Shown piece after piece: positions 24,760 through 33,928 of a stretch of DNA of 64,000 nt (positions are counted from its first letter, which is position 1; the number at the start of each line of letters is the position of its first letter). The notes beneath the pieces are model-generated. The model saw nothing but the letters and a program-made list of their open reading frames with translations, searched no databases and was not told the DNA's origin. Origin of the DNA: CAZJYC01 sp964550165 (GTDB taxonomy: Bacteria; Acidobacteriota; Aminicenantia; Aminicenantales; Aminicenantaceae); the NCBI GenBank assembly GCA_964550165.1, contig CAZJYC010000004.1:8837-72836 (forward strand), written 5' to 3'. The translations under genes and the position numbers were made by a program.

Positions 24760-26850
24760 ATGCGCTCACCTTATCTTAAAAGAAAAACCGGTTTTTTCTT
24801 GGTCTTCATCCTTTTCCTGACACTTTTTGCTGCTCAGCAATCCCGGCCTTATACGCTGGAAGCCATCATGAGTTATGCTTTTCCGTCAAATCTTGTGGCT
24901 TCTCCTCAGGGAGATACTGTGGCCTGGGTTTTCAACTGGCAGGGAAAACGAAACATCTGGACGGCAAGAGGTCCTGAATACAGGGCTCAACAGCTCACAA
25001 ACTATGCTCTGGATGATGGCCAGGAGCTTGGAGAGCTGGCCTTCAATTTTGATGGCACAATCCTTGTCTATGTCGGGGGTGGCTCTGCCAACCGTGCTGG
25101 GGAATACCCCAATCCCACCTCCAATCCTGAAGGGGCTGAGCAGGCCGTATGGGCGATTAAGGCCGAGGGAGGTGAACCCTGGAGAATCGGTATGGGAAGC
25201 AATCCAGTGCCTTCACCGGTCGGGAATTCCATCGTATTCAGTTTGAGGGGCCAGATTTATTCATCATCACTCGACGGCTCCTCAAATCCCAGGCAGCTTT
25301 TCAAAGCGCGAGGCAGCAACGGCTCTCCATCCTGGTCGCCTGATGGCTCAAGGCTCACTTTCGTCAGCAATAGGGAAGACCACAGCTTCATCGGCATTTA
25401 TGACCTGGACAATAAAGCTATTCTGTGGATTTCTCCCTCTGTAGACAGGGATGCCTATCCGGTCTGGTCGACTTGCGGCAAACACGTTGCTTTTGTCCGG
25501 TTTCCAGGCAGGGCCTCTGTTGCTTTCTCTACAGGAGGACAAAAGTTCTCCTTGATGGTCGCGGACATCGAAACTGGCAAATCCCAAGAAATATGGCAAT
25601 GCCCCAACGAAACTGGCGGCTTTGCCCAGTATTATCATTCTGAGCCGCTCCGTTGGGCTGCAGACGGCTATCTTGTCTTCTACTCAGAACACGAAAAATG
25701 GATGCACCTTTATTCCATAGCTACAAAAGATCAGAAAGTGGCCTGTCTGACGCCGGGAAATTATGAAGTCGAGAACAGCTTCCTCTCAAAAGACGGAAAA
25801 ACTCTCATCTTCAACTCCAACTCTGGCGACATCGACCGCAGGCATCTCTGGTCAGTCTCTGTCAAGGGTGGCAAGGCGAAGCTTTTGACTCCAGGAGAAG
25901 GGCTTGAATGGGCCCCTGTTCTCACGGCACACAGCAGGGATTTAGTCTTTCTCTGCTCCACATATTCCCAGCCTGCGGCCCCTGCAATCCTGACCAAAGG
26001 AAAACAAAGGCTCATAGCGCCTGAAGTGATACCCAAGGAATTTCCTGCGAAAGAACTGGTCAAACCTCAGCAGGTCGTCATCAAGGCTCCTGATGGCCTC
26101 GACATCCACTGCCAGCTTTTTCTGCCCAAGGCGGCAAAAGCCGGCGACAAGCGGCCCGCCGTGATTTTCATGCACGGTGGCCCGATTCGTCAGATGATGC
26201 TGGGCTGGCACATGCGCGGCTACTACCACAATGCCTATGGAATGAACCAGTATCTCTGCCAAAACGGATACGTTGTCTTTTCCGTAAACTTCCGTTCAGG
26301 AATCGGATATGGATTTGATTTTCGGACAGCGGCCAACCAGGGCCCTCGCGGAGCTTCAGAGTACCAGGATATTGTGGCGGCTGGCCGATATTTACAAAAA
26401 AGGCCTGAAGTCGATCTAAATAAAATTGGTCTCTGGGGAGGCTCTTACGGTGGCTATTTGACTGCGTTGGGCCTTGCCAGAGATTCCGAGCTTTTCGCGG
26501 CTGGCGTTGATTTGCACGGCGTTCATGACTGGTCGCTCAGAGCAAGGCGCCGCGAGGGCGGAGGCTGGGGCATTGAAGGTGAAAACCTGATGAGTTCTGC
26601 TTATCAGTCTTCACCGGTGGCGGATGTCTATTTCTGGACCTCACCGGTGCTTTTCGTCCATGGGGATGATGACAGGAATGTCGATTTCATCCAGACAACG
26701 GATATGGTTCAACGCCTGAGAGCACTGGGCAAAGCTTATGTTGAAACTCTTATTTTTCCTGATGAGGTTCACGGCTTTCTCCGCCATGAAATCTGGCTCA
26801 AGGTTTTCAAAGCTGCAGCAGAGTTTTTTGACCGCTTCCTTAAACAATAA
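24760..26850 (+). CDS. Exported S9-family prolyl-oligopeptidase-like peptidase
   Basis: 696 residues with signal peptide (to about LFAAQQ). Residues roughly 40-400 form WD40/TolB-like propeller repeats (SPSWSPDGSRLTFVSNRED, AYPVWSTCGKHVAFV). The C-terminal alpha/beta-hydrolase carries the nucleophile in WGGSYGGYL, the acid in HGDDDRNVDF and the His in FPDEVHGF. It would cleave peptides in the periplasm. AGGAG precedes the ATG. It follows the TonB receptor and the VPS10 stump, consistent with a peptide-scavenging locus. Confidence 0.94.
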   Translation: MRSPYLKRKTGFFLVFILFLTLFAAQQSRPYTLEAIMSYAFPSNLVASPQGDTVAWVFNWQGKRNIWTARGPEYRAQQLTNYALDDGQELGELAFNFDGTILVYVGGGSANRAGEYPNPTSNPEGAEQAVWAIKAEGGEPWRIGMGSNPVPSPVGNSIVFSLRGQIYSSSLDGSSNPRQLFKARGSNGSPSWSPDGSRLTFVSNREDHSFIGIYDLDNKAILWISPSVDRDAYPVWSTCGKHVAFVRFPGRASVAFSTGGQKFSLMVADIETGKSQEIWQCPNETGGFAQYYHSEPLRWAADGYLVFYSEHEKWMHLYSIATKDQKVACLTPGNYEVENSFLSKDGKTLIFNSNSGDIDRRHLWSVSVKGGKAKLLTPGEGLEWAPVLTAHSRDLVFLCSTYSQPAAPAILTKGKQRLIAPEVIPKEFPAKELVKPQQVVIKAPDGLDIHCQLFLPKAAKAGDKRPAVIFMHGGPIRQMMLGWHMRGYYHNAYGMNQYLCQNGYVVFSVNFRSGIGYGFDFRTAANQGPRGASEYQDIVAAGRYLQKRPEVDLNKIGLWGGSYGGYLTALGLARDSELFAAGVDLHGVHDWSLRARRREGGGWGIEGENLMSSAYQSSPVADVYFWTSPVLFVHGDDDRNVDFIQTTDMVQRLRALGKAYVETLIFPDEVHGFLRHEIWLKVFKAAAEFFDRFLKQ

Positions 26851-26929
26851 CGCAAGGTTGGCAAGATTCTCCTTATTAGAAGAGATAAAGGCAGAGGTCA
26901 TAGCTAGACCAGTGGACGTTTTCCCCAGG

Positions 26930-27295
26930 TCAAAAAGCATCTTTTATGTGGCCAATGGTGTATTCATTCTTTTCGTCAAGAGATAAAGAGACAACATCAA
27001 ACCGGCACTCAACATCCTCAAGGTTATTTTTTACCAAAAATCCCTGAGCAATCTTCTTGATCTGCTTCTGCTTGGCGGGATTGACAAATTCCTCAGGTAG
27101 CCCGAAATCGATCTTCCTTCTTGTTTTAACCTCGACAAAAACTAAGGTTTTTCGGTCATAGGCGATGATATCGATTTCTCCCCTGAACATTCTAAAGCCT
27201 TTGGCGACAATCTTATATCTTTTCTTTTCCAAATACTGAAGAGCAATCCTTTCGCCCGACTGCCCGAGGATCCGGGGGGATTTACGGGGCTGCAT
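26930..27295 (-). CDS. YraN/UPF0102-family endonuclease-like protein
   Basis: 121 residues, normal for UPF0102. Conserved nuclease-fold motifs are GERIALQYLEKKRYKIVAKG, FRGEIDIIAYD and LVFVEVKTRR, i.e. the PD-(D/E)xK-like E...D...ExK pattern. Its role is probably DNA processing, but biochemical function is not settled. It lies 21 bp downstream of cysS on the same strand. Confidence 0.93.
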   Translation of the reverse strand: MQPRKSPRILGQSGERIALQYLEKKRYKIVAKGFRMFRGEIDIIAYDRKTLVFVEVKTRRKIDFGLPEEFVNPAKQKQIKKIAQGFLVKNNLEDVECRFDVVSLSLDEKNEYTIGHIKDAF

Positions 27296-27316
27296 AAAAT
27301 TTTTCCAGGGGAGATC

Positions 27317-28711
27317 TCATTTTTTGACCTTCCACCTCACGCCCTCTTTTGTGTCCTCCAAGATAATTCCCTGCTGGAGAAGCTCGGCACGGATTTGGTC
27401 AGCCAGCTTGTAGTCTTTTCTGGAGCGCGCCTCCTCTCTGAGCTTAATTTTTTCCATAGCTTCCGTCGATAATGTCTCTTCTCTCGCTTCGGGGAGAACA
27501 GCCAGGACACTGTTGCTGGATTGGAAGAAGGCGACCAGGTCTTCGGTATTTTTCTTGAAGACTTTGCCCTTGGGAATCAGGGTATTGACCTTTTTGATCA
27601 GCTCAAAGAGGGCTGTCAAAGAGACAGAGATGTTCAAATCATCGCTGAGGCCTTTTACGAATTTCTGGCGTGTTTCTTCTAAAAGTTTGGCAATTTTCTT
27701 GTTTTCTCCTTCCTCAAATGTCCTGTTTTTGAGTTCAAAGATGAAGTCCTTCATCCTCTCCACCGAAGATTTTGCCTGATCCAGGGCTTCAAACGTGAAA
27801 TTGAGCGTTTTGCGGTAGTGGGTGGAGAGAAGGAGAAAACGGAGAGCCAGAGGGTCAACATGTCTCTGGAGAAGATCCTGCAAAGTGTAGAAATTTCCTT
27901 TGGACTTGGACATCTTCTCGCCTTCGACGATGAGGTGATGGCAATGGAGCCAGTAGTTGACGAATTTTTTCCCCGAATAGGCTTCAGATTGAGCGATCTC
28001 GTTCTCATGATGAGGAAAGATGTTATCCACGCCTCCGCAGTGAATATCGAATGTCTGCCCCAGGTATTTGGAGCTCATCACCGAACATTCGATATGCCAT
28101 CCTGGCCGGCCAGGACCTATCTCTGTCTCCCAGAAAGGTTCGCCCTCTTTCTTGTATTTCCAGAGCGCAAAATCATGGATGCTTTCCTTCTCGTATTCAT
28201 CGGATTCGATCCTCTGTCCGGCTCTGAGCTCGCCAATTTTTATCTTCGAGAGACGTCCATACTCGGGAAATTTGGCAATGCTGAAATAAACGGAACCGTC
28301 CTTCTCGTAGGCGTAACCTTTTTCAATAAGGCCCTTGATCATCTCCACCATCTCTGGAATATGCTCTGTGGCCCTGGGGTAGTAATCGGCAGGAATGATG
28401 TTCAAGGTCCTGAGGCCTTCAAAAAAGGCCTCGGTGTATTTTTTCGTGAATTCCTGAAGCGTCACACCCTGAGCATTAGATCCCCTAATAGTTTTGTCGT
28501 CGACATCGGTGATATTCATGACATGGATAACTCCATAATCCATGAAAACAAGAAATCTCTTGAGCAGGTCTTCAAAAACGTAAGCCCGGAAATTGCCGAT
28601 GTGAGGATAGTCATAGACCGTGGGACCGCAGGTGTAGAGCTTGACTTCTCCGGGAGAGATGGAGTTGAAAGGCTCTTTTTTTCCCGTTAGCGTGTTAAAG
28701 AATTGAATCAT
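27317..28711 (-). CDS. cysS: Cysteinyl-tRNA synthetase
   Basis: 464 residues, class I synthetase that charges tRNA-Cys. The N-terminal part has YTCGPTVYDYPHIGNFRAYV-type sequence with the HIGN signature, zinc-ligand region WHIECSVMS, HCGGVDNIFPHHENE, and the KMSKS loop as GEKMSKSKGN. Length and order are standard. The upstream 390 bases hold a copy of the long repeat. Confidence 0.97.
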   Translation of the reverse strand: MIQFFNTLTGKKEPFNSISPGEVKLYTCGPTVYDYPHIGNFRAYVFEDLLKRFLVFMDYGVIHVMNITDVDDKTIRGSNAQGVTLQEFTKKYTEAFFEGLRTLNIIPADYYPRATEHIPEMVEMIKGLIEKGYAYEKDGSVYFSIAKFPEYGRLSKIKIGELRAGQRIESDEYEKESIHDFALWKYKKEGEPFWETEIGPGRPGWHIECSVMSSKYLGQTFDIHCGGVDNIFPHHENEIAQSEAYSGKKFVNYWLHCHHLIVEGEKMSKSKGNFYTLQDLLQRHVDPLALRFLLLSTHYRKTLNFTFEALDQAKSSVERMKDFIFELKNRTFEEGENKKIAKLLEETRQKFVKGLSDDLNISVSLTALFELIKKVNTLIPKGKVFKKNTEDLVAFFQSSNSVLAVLPEAREETLSTEAMEKIKLREEARSRKDYKLADQIRAELLQQGIILEDTKEGVRWKVKK

Positions 28712-28760
28712 GAGAGCCTATTATGAAAAATTACGATCCAGAGAGTCAACACTTTTAGAT

Positions 28761-29012
28761 GCATTCAAATTCCGTGATAAAAGATTGCTCCCTGAATATC
28801 CAAAGATTTTGGGAGATTGCCTCGCTCCCCTTCGGATTTTTAACGCCATTCTCCGTTCGCTCTTCTCGGCGGCTGCGTAACTCGCTCCGCTCAGACATAC
28901 TCGCCGCCCGACTCCGTCGGATTCCCTCGAAGAGCGAACTCCGAAGGCTAAATCCTCGATGGCCGCTGCGGCTATCTCCCAAAATCTCTTCGAATCACGG
29001 AACTTGGGATGC
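28761..29012 (+). repeat. Dispersed palindromic intergenic repeat, copy 2
   Basis: Same core as copy 1 with many identical blocks. Ends AAGATTTTGGGAGAT and ATCTCCCAAAATCT are inverted. Further out, GCATTCAAATTCCGTGAT on the left pairs with ATCACGGAACTTGGGATGC on the right; the left arm carries a 24-base insertion whose inverted version appears on the right flank of the 39-kb copy. Confidence 0.85.
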
Positions 29013-29100
29013 TTGTAACACTTTTGACACGGTTGACCCGTTAAATCGTTTGTGCCATAATTTTGTTTAATCTATTTTTTCGTTGAGGGTGCTTCGGACC

Positions 29101-30417
29101 ATGAAAACCGTGATCGGTATCCGACGTGAAGACAAAAACCGCTGGGAAAGAAGGGCTCCGCTCATCCCAGCTCATGTTCGAGAACTCGTGCAGAATCACC
29201 GGCTTGAGATACGGATTCAGCCTTCCTCTATTCGCATTTTTTCGGACGAAGACTACGTTCGAGAAGGAGCAATAATCGCAGAAGACCTCAGTTTCTGCTC
29301 GATTGTTTTTGCCATCAAAGAGATCCCTCTCCATCTGTTCAAAAAAGAGGGTGTCTATATATTTTTCTCCCATACCATCAAAGGGCAACCGTATAACATG
29401 CCCATGCTTCGAAAGATGATGGAGCTCGACTGCACTTTGATCGATTACGAAAAGATTGCCGACGCGAACGGAAAGCGTCTACTCTTTTTTGGCAGGCAGG
29501 CCGGACAGGCAGGAATGGTCGATACACTCTGGGCTTTGGGTCAGAGGTTGAATCACGAAAAAAAGAAAAATCCTTTTCTTGCGATCAAACAGGCCTATCA
29601 CTACAAGAGCCTGGTTGAAGCCAAAGAAGAAATCAAAAAGGTTGGATGGCAGATCCACGAAAAGGGCCTTGAACCTTCTCTTGTCCCTTTGGTCTGCGGT
29701 TTTGCAGGGTACGGCCATGTCTCCCAAGGCGCCCAGGAAATATTCGATCTTCTCCCTTTTGAAGAGATTGAGGCCGAGAAAATAGAGTCATTCTTCAGAG
29801 AGAAGAATTACTCCGCTTCCAGAGTTTATAAAGTCGTCTTCAAAGAAAAAGACATGATCAGGCCCACCAGCCCTGACCGAAAATTTGAACTTCAGGATTA
29901 CTACAACCACCCTGAAAAATACACATCCATCTTTGACTCCTATCTTACTTACCTCACTGTCCTCGTCAACTGCATCTTCTGGACAGCCAGATATCCACGA
30001 TTTGTCACAAAAAAGAGACTGAAAGAGCTTTATAAAAATAGAGAGCCGCGTCTTCGGGTCATCGGAGACATCTCCTGTGACATTGAAGGCTCTGTGGAAG
30101 TCACAGTTCATGCAACCAATCCAGACAATCCGGTCTATGTCTATGATCTCGTCGAAGACAGGGCAAAAGACGGATTTGAGGGGAGAGGGCCTGTCATCAT
30201 GGCCGTGGATAATCTCCCAGCGGAGATTTCCCTTGAATCCTCCGTATACTTCAGCTCAAACCTTATGCCTTTAGTGCCCGAAATTGCCAAAGCGGACTTT
30301 TCCAGAGATTTTCAAAGCTGCGAACTGCCGGAGGCCGTGAAAAAAGCGGTCATTCTTTTCCGGGGCAAGCTGACCCCGGATTATGAAGACATGAAGGATT
30401 TTTTGAAATCATTCTGA
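29101..30417 (+). CDS. Lysine-ketoglutarate reductase (saccharopine-forming), AASS N-terminal-domain homologue
   Basis: 438 residues from ATG 29101. The start GIRREDKNRWERRAPLIPAH, then FFSHTIKGQPYNMPMLRKMM, LIDYEKI, FGRQAGQAGMVDTL and GAQEIFDLLPFEEIEAEKI correspond closely to the LKR half of the animal/plant bifunctional AASS enzyme. It condenses lysine and 2-oxoglutarate to saccharopine using NADPH, the first step of lysine breakdown. It ends 13 bp before the saccharopine dehydrogenase gene, so the eukaryotic fusion exists here as two coupled genes. Confidence 0.93.
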   Translation: MKTVIGIRREDKNRWERRAPLIPAHVRELVQNHRLEIRIQPSSIRIFSDEDYVREGAIIAEDLSFCSIVFAIKEIPLHLFKKEGVYIFFSHTIKGQPYNMPMLRKMMELDCTLIDYEKIADANGKRLLFFGRQAGQAGMVDTLWALGQRLNHEKKKNPFLAIKQAYHYKSLVEAKEEIKKVGWQIHEKGLEPSLVPLVCGFAGYGHVSQGAQEIFDLLPFEEIEAEKIESFFREKNYSASRVYKVVFKEKDMIRPTSPDRKFELQDYYNHPEKYTSIFDSYLTYLTVLVNCIFWTARYPRFVTKKRLKELYKNREPRLRVIGDISCDIEGSVEVTVHATNPDNPVYVYDLVEDRAKDGFEGRGPVIMAVDNLPAEISLESSVYFSSNLMPLVPEIAKADFSRDFQSCELPEAVKKAVILFRGKLTPDYEDMKDFLKSF

Positions 30418-30430
30418 GAGGAGCGGTATC

Positions 30431-31753
30431 ATGAAAAAAATACTGATTCTTGGCGCAGGACTTGTGGCTAAACCCCTGGTCAGGTATCTCCTCGACCAAC
30501 CGGATTTCGAGGTCGAAGTGGCCAGCCGGACGGTCAGTAAGGCAGAAAAGCTAATCGACAACCATCCTCAGGGAACAGCCAAAGAGCTGAACCTCAAGGA
30601 TGAAGAGGGACTCAAAAAAGAGATTTCCAAGGCAGACATCATCATCAGCATGGTCCCTTACTCCTTTCACCCCAAAGTGGCTAAATACTGTGTTGAGTAC
30701 AAAAAGGATATGGTCACAACCTCCTACGTGAGCGAAGTTTTGAAGAATATTGATGGAGAAGCCCAAAAGGCAGGCGTATTGCTTTTGAACGAGGTCGGAC
30801 TCGATCCCGGAATCGACCATATGGAGGCCATGAGGATCATCCATGAAATCGAGGAGAAGGGCGGGGACGTCGTGAGCTTCACCTCTTATTGTGGTGGTTT
30901 GCCTGCCCCTGAGGCTAACACCAACCCTTTTGGCTATAAATTCTCCTGGAGCCCGATCGGAGTCCTTCTCGCCGGAAAAAACTCAGCCCAATATCTGAGA
31001 GACGGGCAGCAGATATTCATCCCTTCCCAAGACCTTTTTGCCGATTGCGCCATCATCCCCATCGCGGGGCTGGGCGAATTCGAGGGCTATCCCAACCGGA
31101 ATTCCCTGCCTTATATTCAGCTCTACGGAATCCAATCCACAAAGACCATGCTCCGAGGAACATTGAGGAATAAGGGATGGTGCTCGACCATGAAGAAAAT
31201 CGTCGAGCTGGGGCTCCTTGACGAAGAACAGAAAGAGTGGTCTGGGCTGACTTACGCAGGATTTCTCAGGAAACTGATGAATGAGCCAGCGGAAAAAGAT
31301 ACGAAAAAGGCGTTGAGTGCCCATTTAAAGATCAAGGACAGCTCGGATATTATCAAAAGGTTTGAATGGCTCGGTCTTCTGAGTGACGACTCCCTTCCTG
31401 TAACAAAAGGTTCAGCTTTAGACATCCTGGGTGCCGAAATGCTGAAAAAGCTTCAGTACGAAGAAGGGGAGAGGGATATGATCATTCTCCAGCATGAGTT
31501 TGTCGCTTCTTATCCTGGGAAGAAAAAGGAGAAAATCACCTCAACCCTGATCGACTTTGGCATACCTCACGGAGATTCATCCATGGCGCGGACAGTGGGT
31601 CTCCCGGCTGCCATCAGCACAAGGCTTATTCTGGAAGGGAAGATCAAGGAGAAAGGCGTTCATATCCCTGTCATTCCCGAAATCTACCGGCCCGTTCTTC
31701 AGGAATTGAAAGAGATGGGGATTGCCTTTAACGAAAAAAGGAAAAATATCTAG
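30431..31753 (+). CDS. Saccharopine dehydrogenase (glutamate-forming), AASS C-terminal-domain homologue
   Basis: 440 residues. NAD-binding start KKILILGAGLVAKPLVRYL, then IISMVPYSFHPKVAKYC, ELGLDPG-type LNEVGLDPGIDHMEAM, SYCGGLPAPEANTNPFGYKF, SWSPIGVL, EGYPNRNSLPYIQLYGI and MLRGTLRNKGW match the SDH half of AASS. It oxidises saccharopine to glutamate and 2-aminoadipate semialdehyde. GAGAGGAGCGG precedes the ATG. Together with the upstream gene it gives a complete two-step lysine catabolic unit. Confidence 0.94.
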   Translation: MKKILILGAGLVAKPLVRYLLDQPDFEVEVASRTVSKAEKLIDNHPQGTAKELNLKDEEGLKKEISKADIIISMVPYSFHPKVAKYCVEYKKDMVTTSYVSEVLKNIDGEAQKAGVLLLNEVGLDPGIDHMEAMRIIHEIEEKGGDVVSFTSYCGGLPAPEANTNPFGYKFSWSPIGVLLAGKNSAQYLRDGQQIFIPSQDLFADCAIIPIAGLGEFEGYPNRNSLPYIQLYGIQSTKTMLRGTLRNKGWCSTMKKIVELGLLDEEQKEWSGLTYAGFLRKLMNEPAEKDTKKALSAHLKIKDSSDIIKRFEWLGLLSDDSLPVTKGSALDILGAEMLKKLQYEEGERDMIILQHEFVASYPGKKKEKITSTLIDFGIPHGDSSMARTVGLPAAISTRLILEGKIKEKGVHIPVIPEIYRPVLQELKEMGIAFNEKRKNI

Positions 31754-31802
31754 GAATTGACGATAAAGCGATGATTTCTATATTTCATCAGGGGAGGATA
31801 AA

Positions 31803-32609
31803 TTGAAAAGGAAGCCTGCCGTAAGCGGCTATTTCTATCCTTCAAGAGCCGATGACCTCAAAAAAATGATTGAGCGCATGGTAGGCCCAAAACAGGAAAA
31901 AGAAAAGGCAATTGGCGTGGTCTCGCCTCATGCCGGCTTCGAATACTCAGGGCCTGTTGCCGGCGCCGTTTTCTCCTCTGTCCGCTTGCCTGAGAGGTTT
32001 GTCATCCTCGGCCCCAGCCACAGGGCCACACAATCCCGCTTGGCAATCATGAAGGAAGGAGTCTGGGAAACGCCTCTGGGCCAAGTTCAAATTGACTCTA
32101 GGCTTGCAGAGCTCATTGCCAAGCATTCCGGTCTTGTCAAAGATGATGATGTCGCGCATCTTCATGAGCATTCCCTCGAGGTTCAGCTCCCTTTTATCCA
32201 GTACTTCAGGAAAGATATTTCTATCGTCCCGATCTGCATTTCTTATCACGCCACATTCGATGACCTCCAGGAGCTGGGAAAAGCCGTTGCCTTTGCTATC
32301 CAAGAAGTCAAGGAAGAGGTGATGATTGTCGCCAGCACCGATATGAGTCATTATGTGGATCAAAAAACGGCCCGAAAAAAAGACTTTTTGGCCATTGAGA
32401 AAATCCTTCAGCTAGACGCCAGAGGCCTTTACGATGTCGTGCAGGAAGAGGATATCAGTATGTGCGGCTTTCAGCCCACGAGCTCTGCGATTATTGCTTC
32501 CAAGGAACTGGGTGCGAAAAAAGCCTTTCTCGTCAAATACCAGACTTCAGGAGATGTCACCGGAAATTATCACGAAGTTGTTGGCTATGCGGGGATAAGA
32601 ATCAGCTGA
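31803..32609 (+). CDS. Memo-family protein (AmmeMemoRadiSam system protein B)
   Basis: 268 residues starting at TTG 31803 with GGGGAGG upstream. Conserved Memo blocks include KPAVSGYFYP, VSPHAGFEYSGPVA, FVILGPSHRA, EHSLEVQLPFIQYF, ASTDMSHYVD and MCGFQPTSS. The fold relates to extradiol dioxygenases and uses His residues for iron or copper. In many bacteria it accompanies an AMMECR1 protein and a radical-SAM enzyme, which are not in this window. Located 49 bp after the saccharopine genes. Confidence 0.93.
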   Translation: MKRKPAVSGYFYPSRADDLKKMIERMVGPKQEKEKAIGVVSPHAGFEYSGPVAGAVFSSVRLPERFVILGPSHRATQSRLAIMKEGVWETPLGQVQIDSRLAELIAKHSGLVKDDDVAHLHEHSLEVQLPFIQYFRKDISIVPICISYHATFDDLQELGKAVAFAIQEVKEEVMIVASTDMSHYVDQKTARKKDFLAIEKILQLDARGLYDVVQEEDISMCGFQPTSSAIIASKELGAKKAFLVKYQTSGDVTGNYHEVVGYAGIRIS

Positions 32610-32873
32610 AAGAGTTCTGTCCCATACTTCACAATTTCCGTCTCCTTTGAATGTCATAGCCCTTTGCTCTCCCCTAGCTGGAAAGGTCTGCAAAAGCATT
32701 TATAAACCCTTTTTTTTATCACAGAATTGTAAAATGCTAACCATGTCCGGGAATCATCCTAAATCCGTTGTCCATAACATGATGTTGCTTCGTGGAGAAT
32801 AAGATCCTTGCCCATGTCTCGCTTTTCATTGACAATATTAAAGATTTAATGCTATAAATTTTTTCTAGAAAAA
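32610..32873. other. Intergenic region upstream of hrcA
   Basis: About 260 bases. It holds a promoter (32829-32858). No CIRCE-like TTAGCACTC/GAGTGCTAA operator was seen, and no small gene is convincing. Confidence 0.5.
32829..32858 (+). promoter_or_regulatory. Sigma-70-type promoter of the hrcA-grpE-dnaK-dnaJ operon
   Basis: -35 TTGACA at 32829-32834, 18-base spacer, -10 TATAAA at 32853-32858. The hrcA ATG is 15 bases downstream of the -10, so the leader is very short. Confidence 0.65.
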
Positions 32874-33917
32874 ATGCGTGTCTCCAACCTGAGAGAGAAA
32901 GATAAGCAGATCCTCAATTTGATTGTTGAGACCTACCTAAGAAACAGAAAACCAATCAGTTCAGGATCCATTGCTCAAATAAGCCCTCTTTCTGTCTCGC
33001 CGGCTACTGTCAGAAATATCATGGCTAAACTGGAAAAGCGTGAGCTCCTCTATCAGCCGCACACATCTGCCGGCCGCATACCGACGGATAAAGGTTTGAG
33101 ATTTTACGTCAACAGTCTCCTCTCCGAGACTCTTGTTCTCGAAAAACAGCTGGATCTTCCCGCAACAGATTTTTCTTACAACAGGGGAGACTTCAACACA
33201 CTCCTCAACGAGGTCTCAAACACTCTGGCAGAATACTCGGACAATTTAGGATTTGTCCTTTATCCGAGGATTTCCAGGATAAATTTCCGACACGTCCGTT
33301 TTATCAGGATTTCTGAAGACAAGGTTATGATTATCCTAGTGATAACATCTAACTTTGTTCTAACAGAAATTTTCCGGACAGACACCTATTTCACGCAGGT
33401 TGAGCTCGACAAAGCCTCTCAGTATATCAACCAGAGTTTTTCTGGCAAAAATTTTATCTTTGTGCGGGATTATCTTTTGAATGAGCTGCCCAGATACAAA
33501 GCCAAATATGAAATAATGACTAACAGGTTGATAAGCCTTCTCAAATCTTATCTCACTCAAGAAGAACATGGAAGCCAGATATTTTTTCAGGGAGCACCGA
33601 AGCTTATAGAAAAACATGAGCTCTTCGAGATAGAAAGCCTAAAGTCACTCTTTCAAAATTTTGAGGAAAAGGCGAAGCTAGCCAAGCTCCTTTCTGACTT
33701 CATCAGTCTTGACAGAGTCAAAGTTTTGATCGGCTCTGAGTTGAACATCCCCGATATCCCGGATATCTCTCTCGTTCTTTCCCATTATGGAGACCGCAAC
33801 CAGATTCTTGGCTCCTTAGGCATTATCGGGCCAAAAATAATCCCCTATCGAAAAATCATTCCCTTAGTGGATTGTGTTGCCAAAAGATTGACACAAACCA
33901 TCAGCTTCAATCCATGA
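32874..33917 (+). CDS. hrcA: Heat-inducible transcription repressor HrcA
   Basis: 347 residues, standard length. N-terminal winged-helix region (LREKDKQILNLIVETYLRNR, GSIAQISPLSVSPATVRNIM, PHTSAGRIPTDKGLRFYV) is characteristic; a GAF-like domain with dimerisation insert follows, ending GPKIIPYRKIIPLVD. HrcA represses chaperone genes at CIRCE sites and needs GroEL. It starts an operon hrcA-grpE-dnaK-dnaJ. No CIRCE is visible just upstream, so the operator may be diverged or elsewhere. Confidence 0.96.
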   Translation: MRVSNLREKDKQILNLIVETYLRNRKPISSGSIAQISPLSVSPATVRNIMAKLEKRELLYQPHTSAGRIPTDKGLRFYVNSLLSETLVLEKQLDLPATDFSYNRGDFNTLLNEVSNTLAEYSDNLGFVLYPRISRINFRHVRFIRISEDKVMIILVITSNFVLTEIFRTDTYFTQVELDKASQYINQSFSGKNFIFVRDYLLNELPRYKAKYEIMTNRLISLLKSYLTQEEHGSQIFFQGAPKLIEKHELFEIESLKSLFQNFEEKAKLAKLLSDFISLDRVKVLIGSELNIPDIPDISLVLSHYGDRNQILGSLGIIGPKIIPYRKIIPLVDCVAKRLTQTISFNP

Positions 33918-33928
33918 GAGGAGGAAGA

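Noticed and set aside
27818..28690. 290-residue frame antisense to cysS
   Set aside because: cysS is unmistakable on the other strand; the antisense frame has no recognisable motif and no initiation signal.
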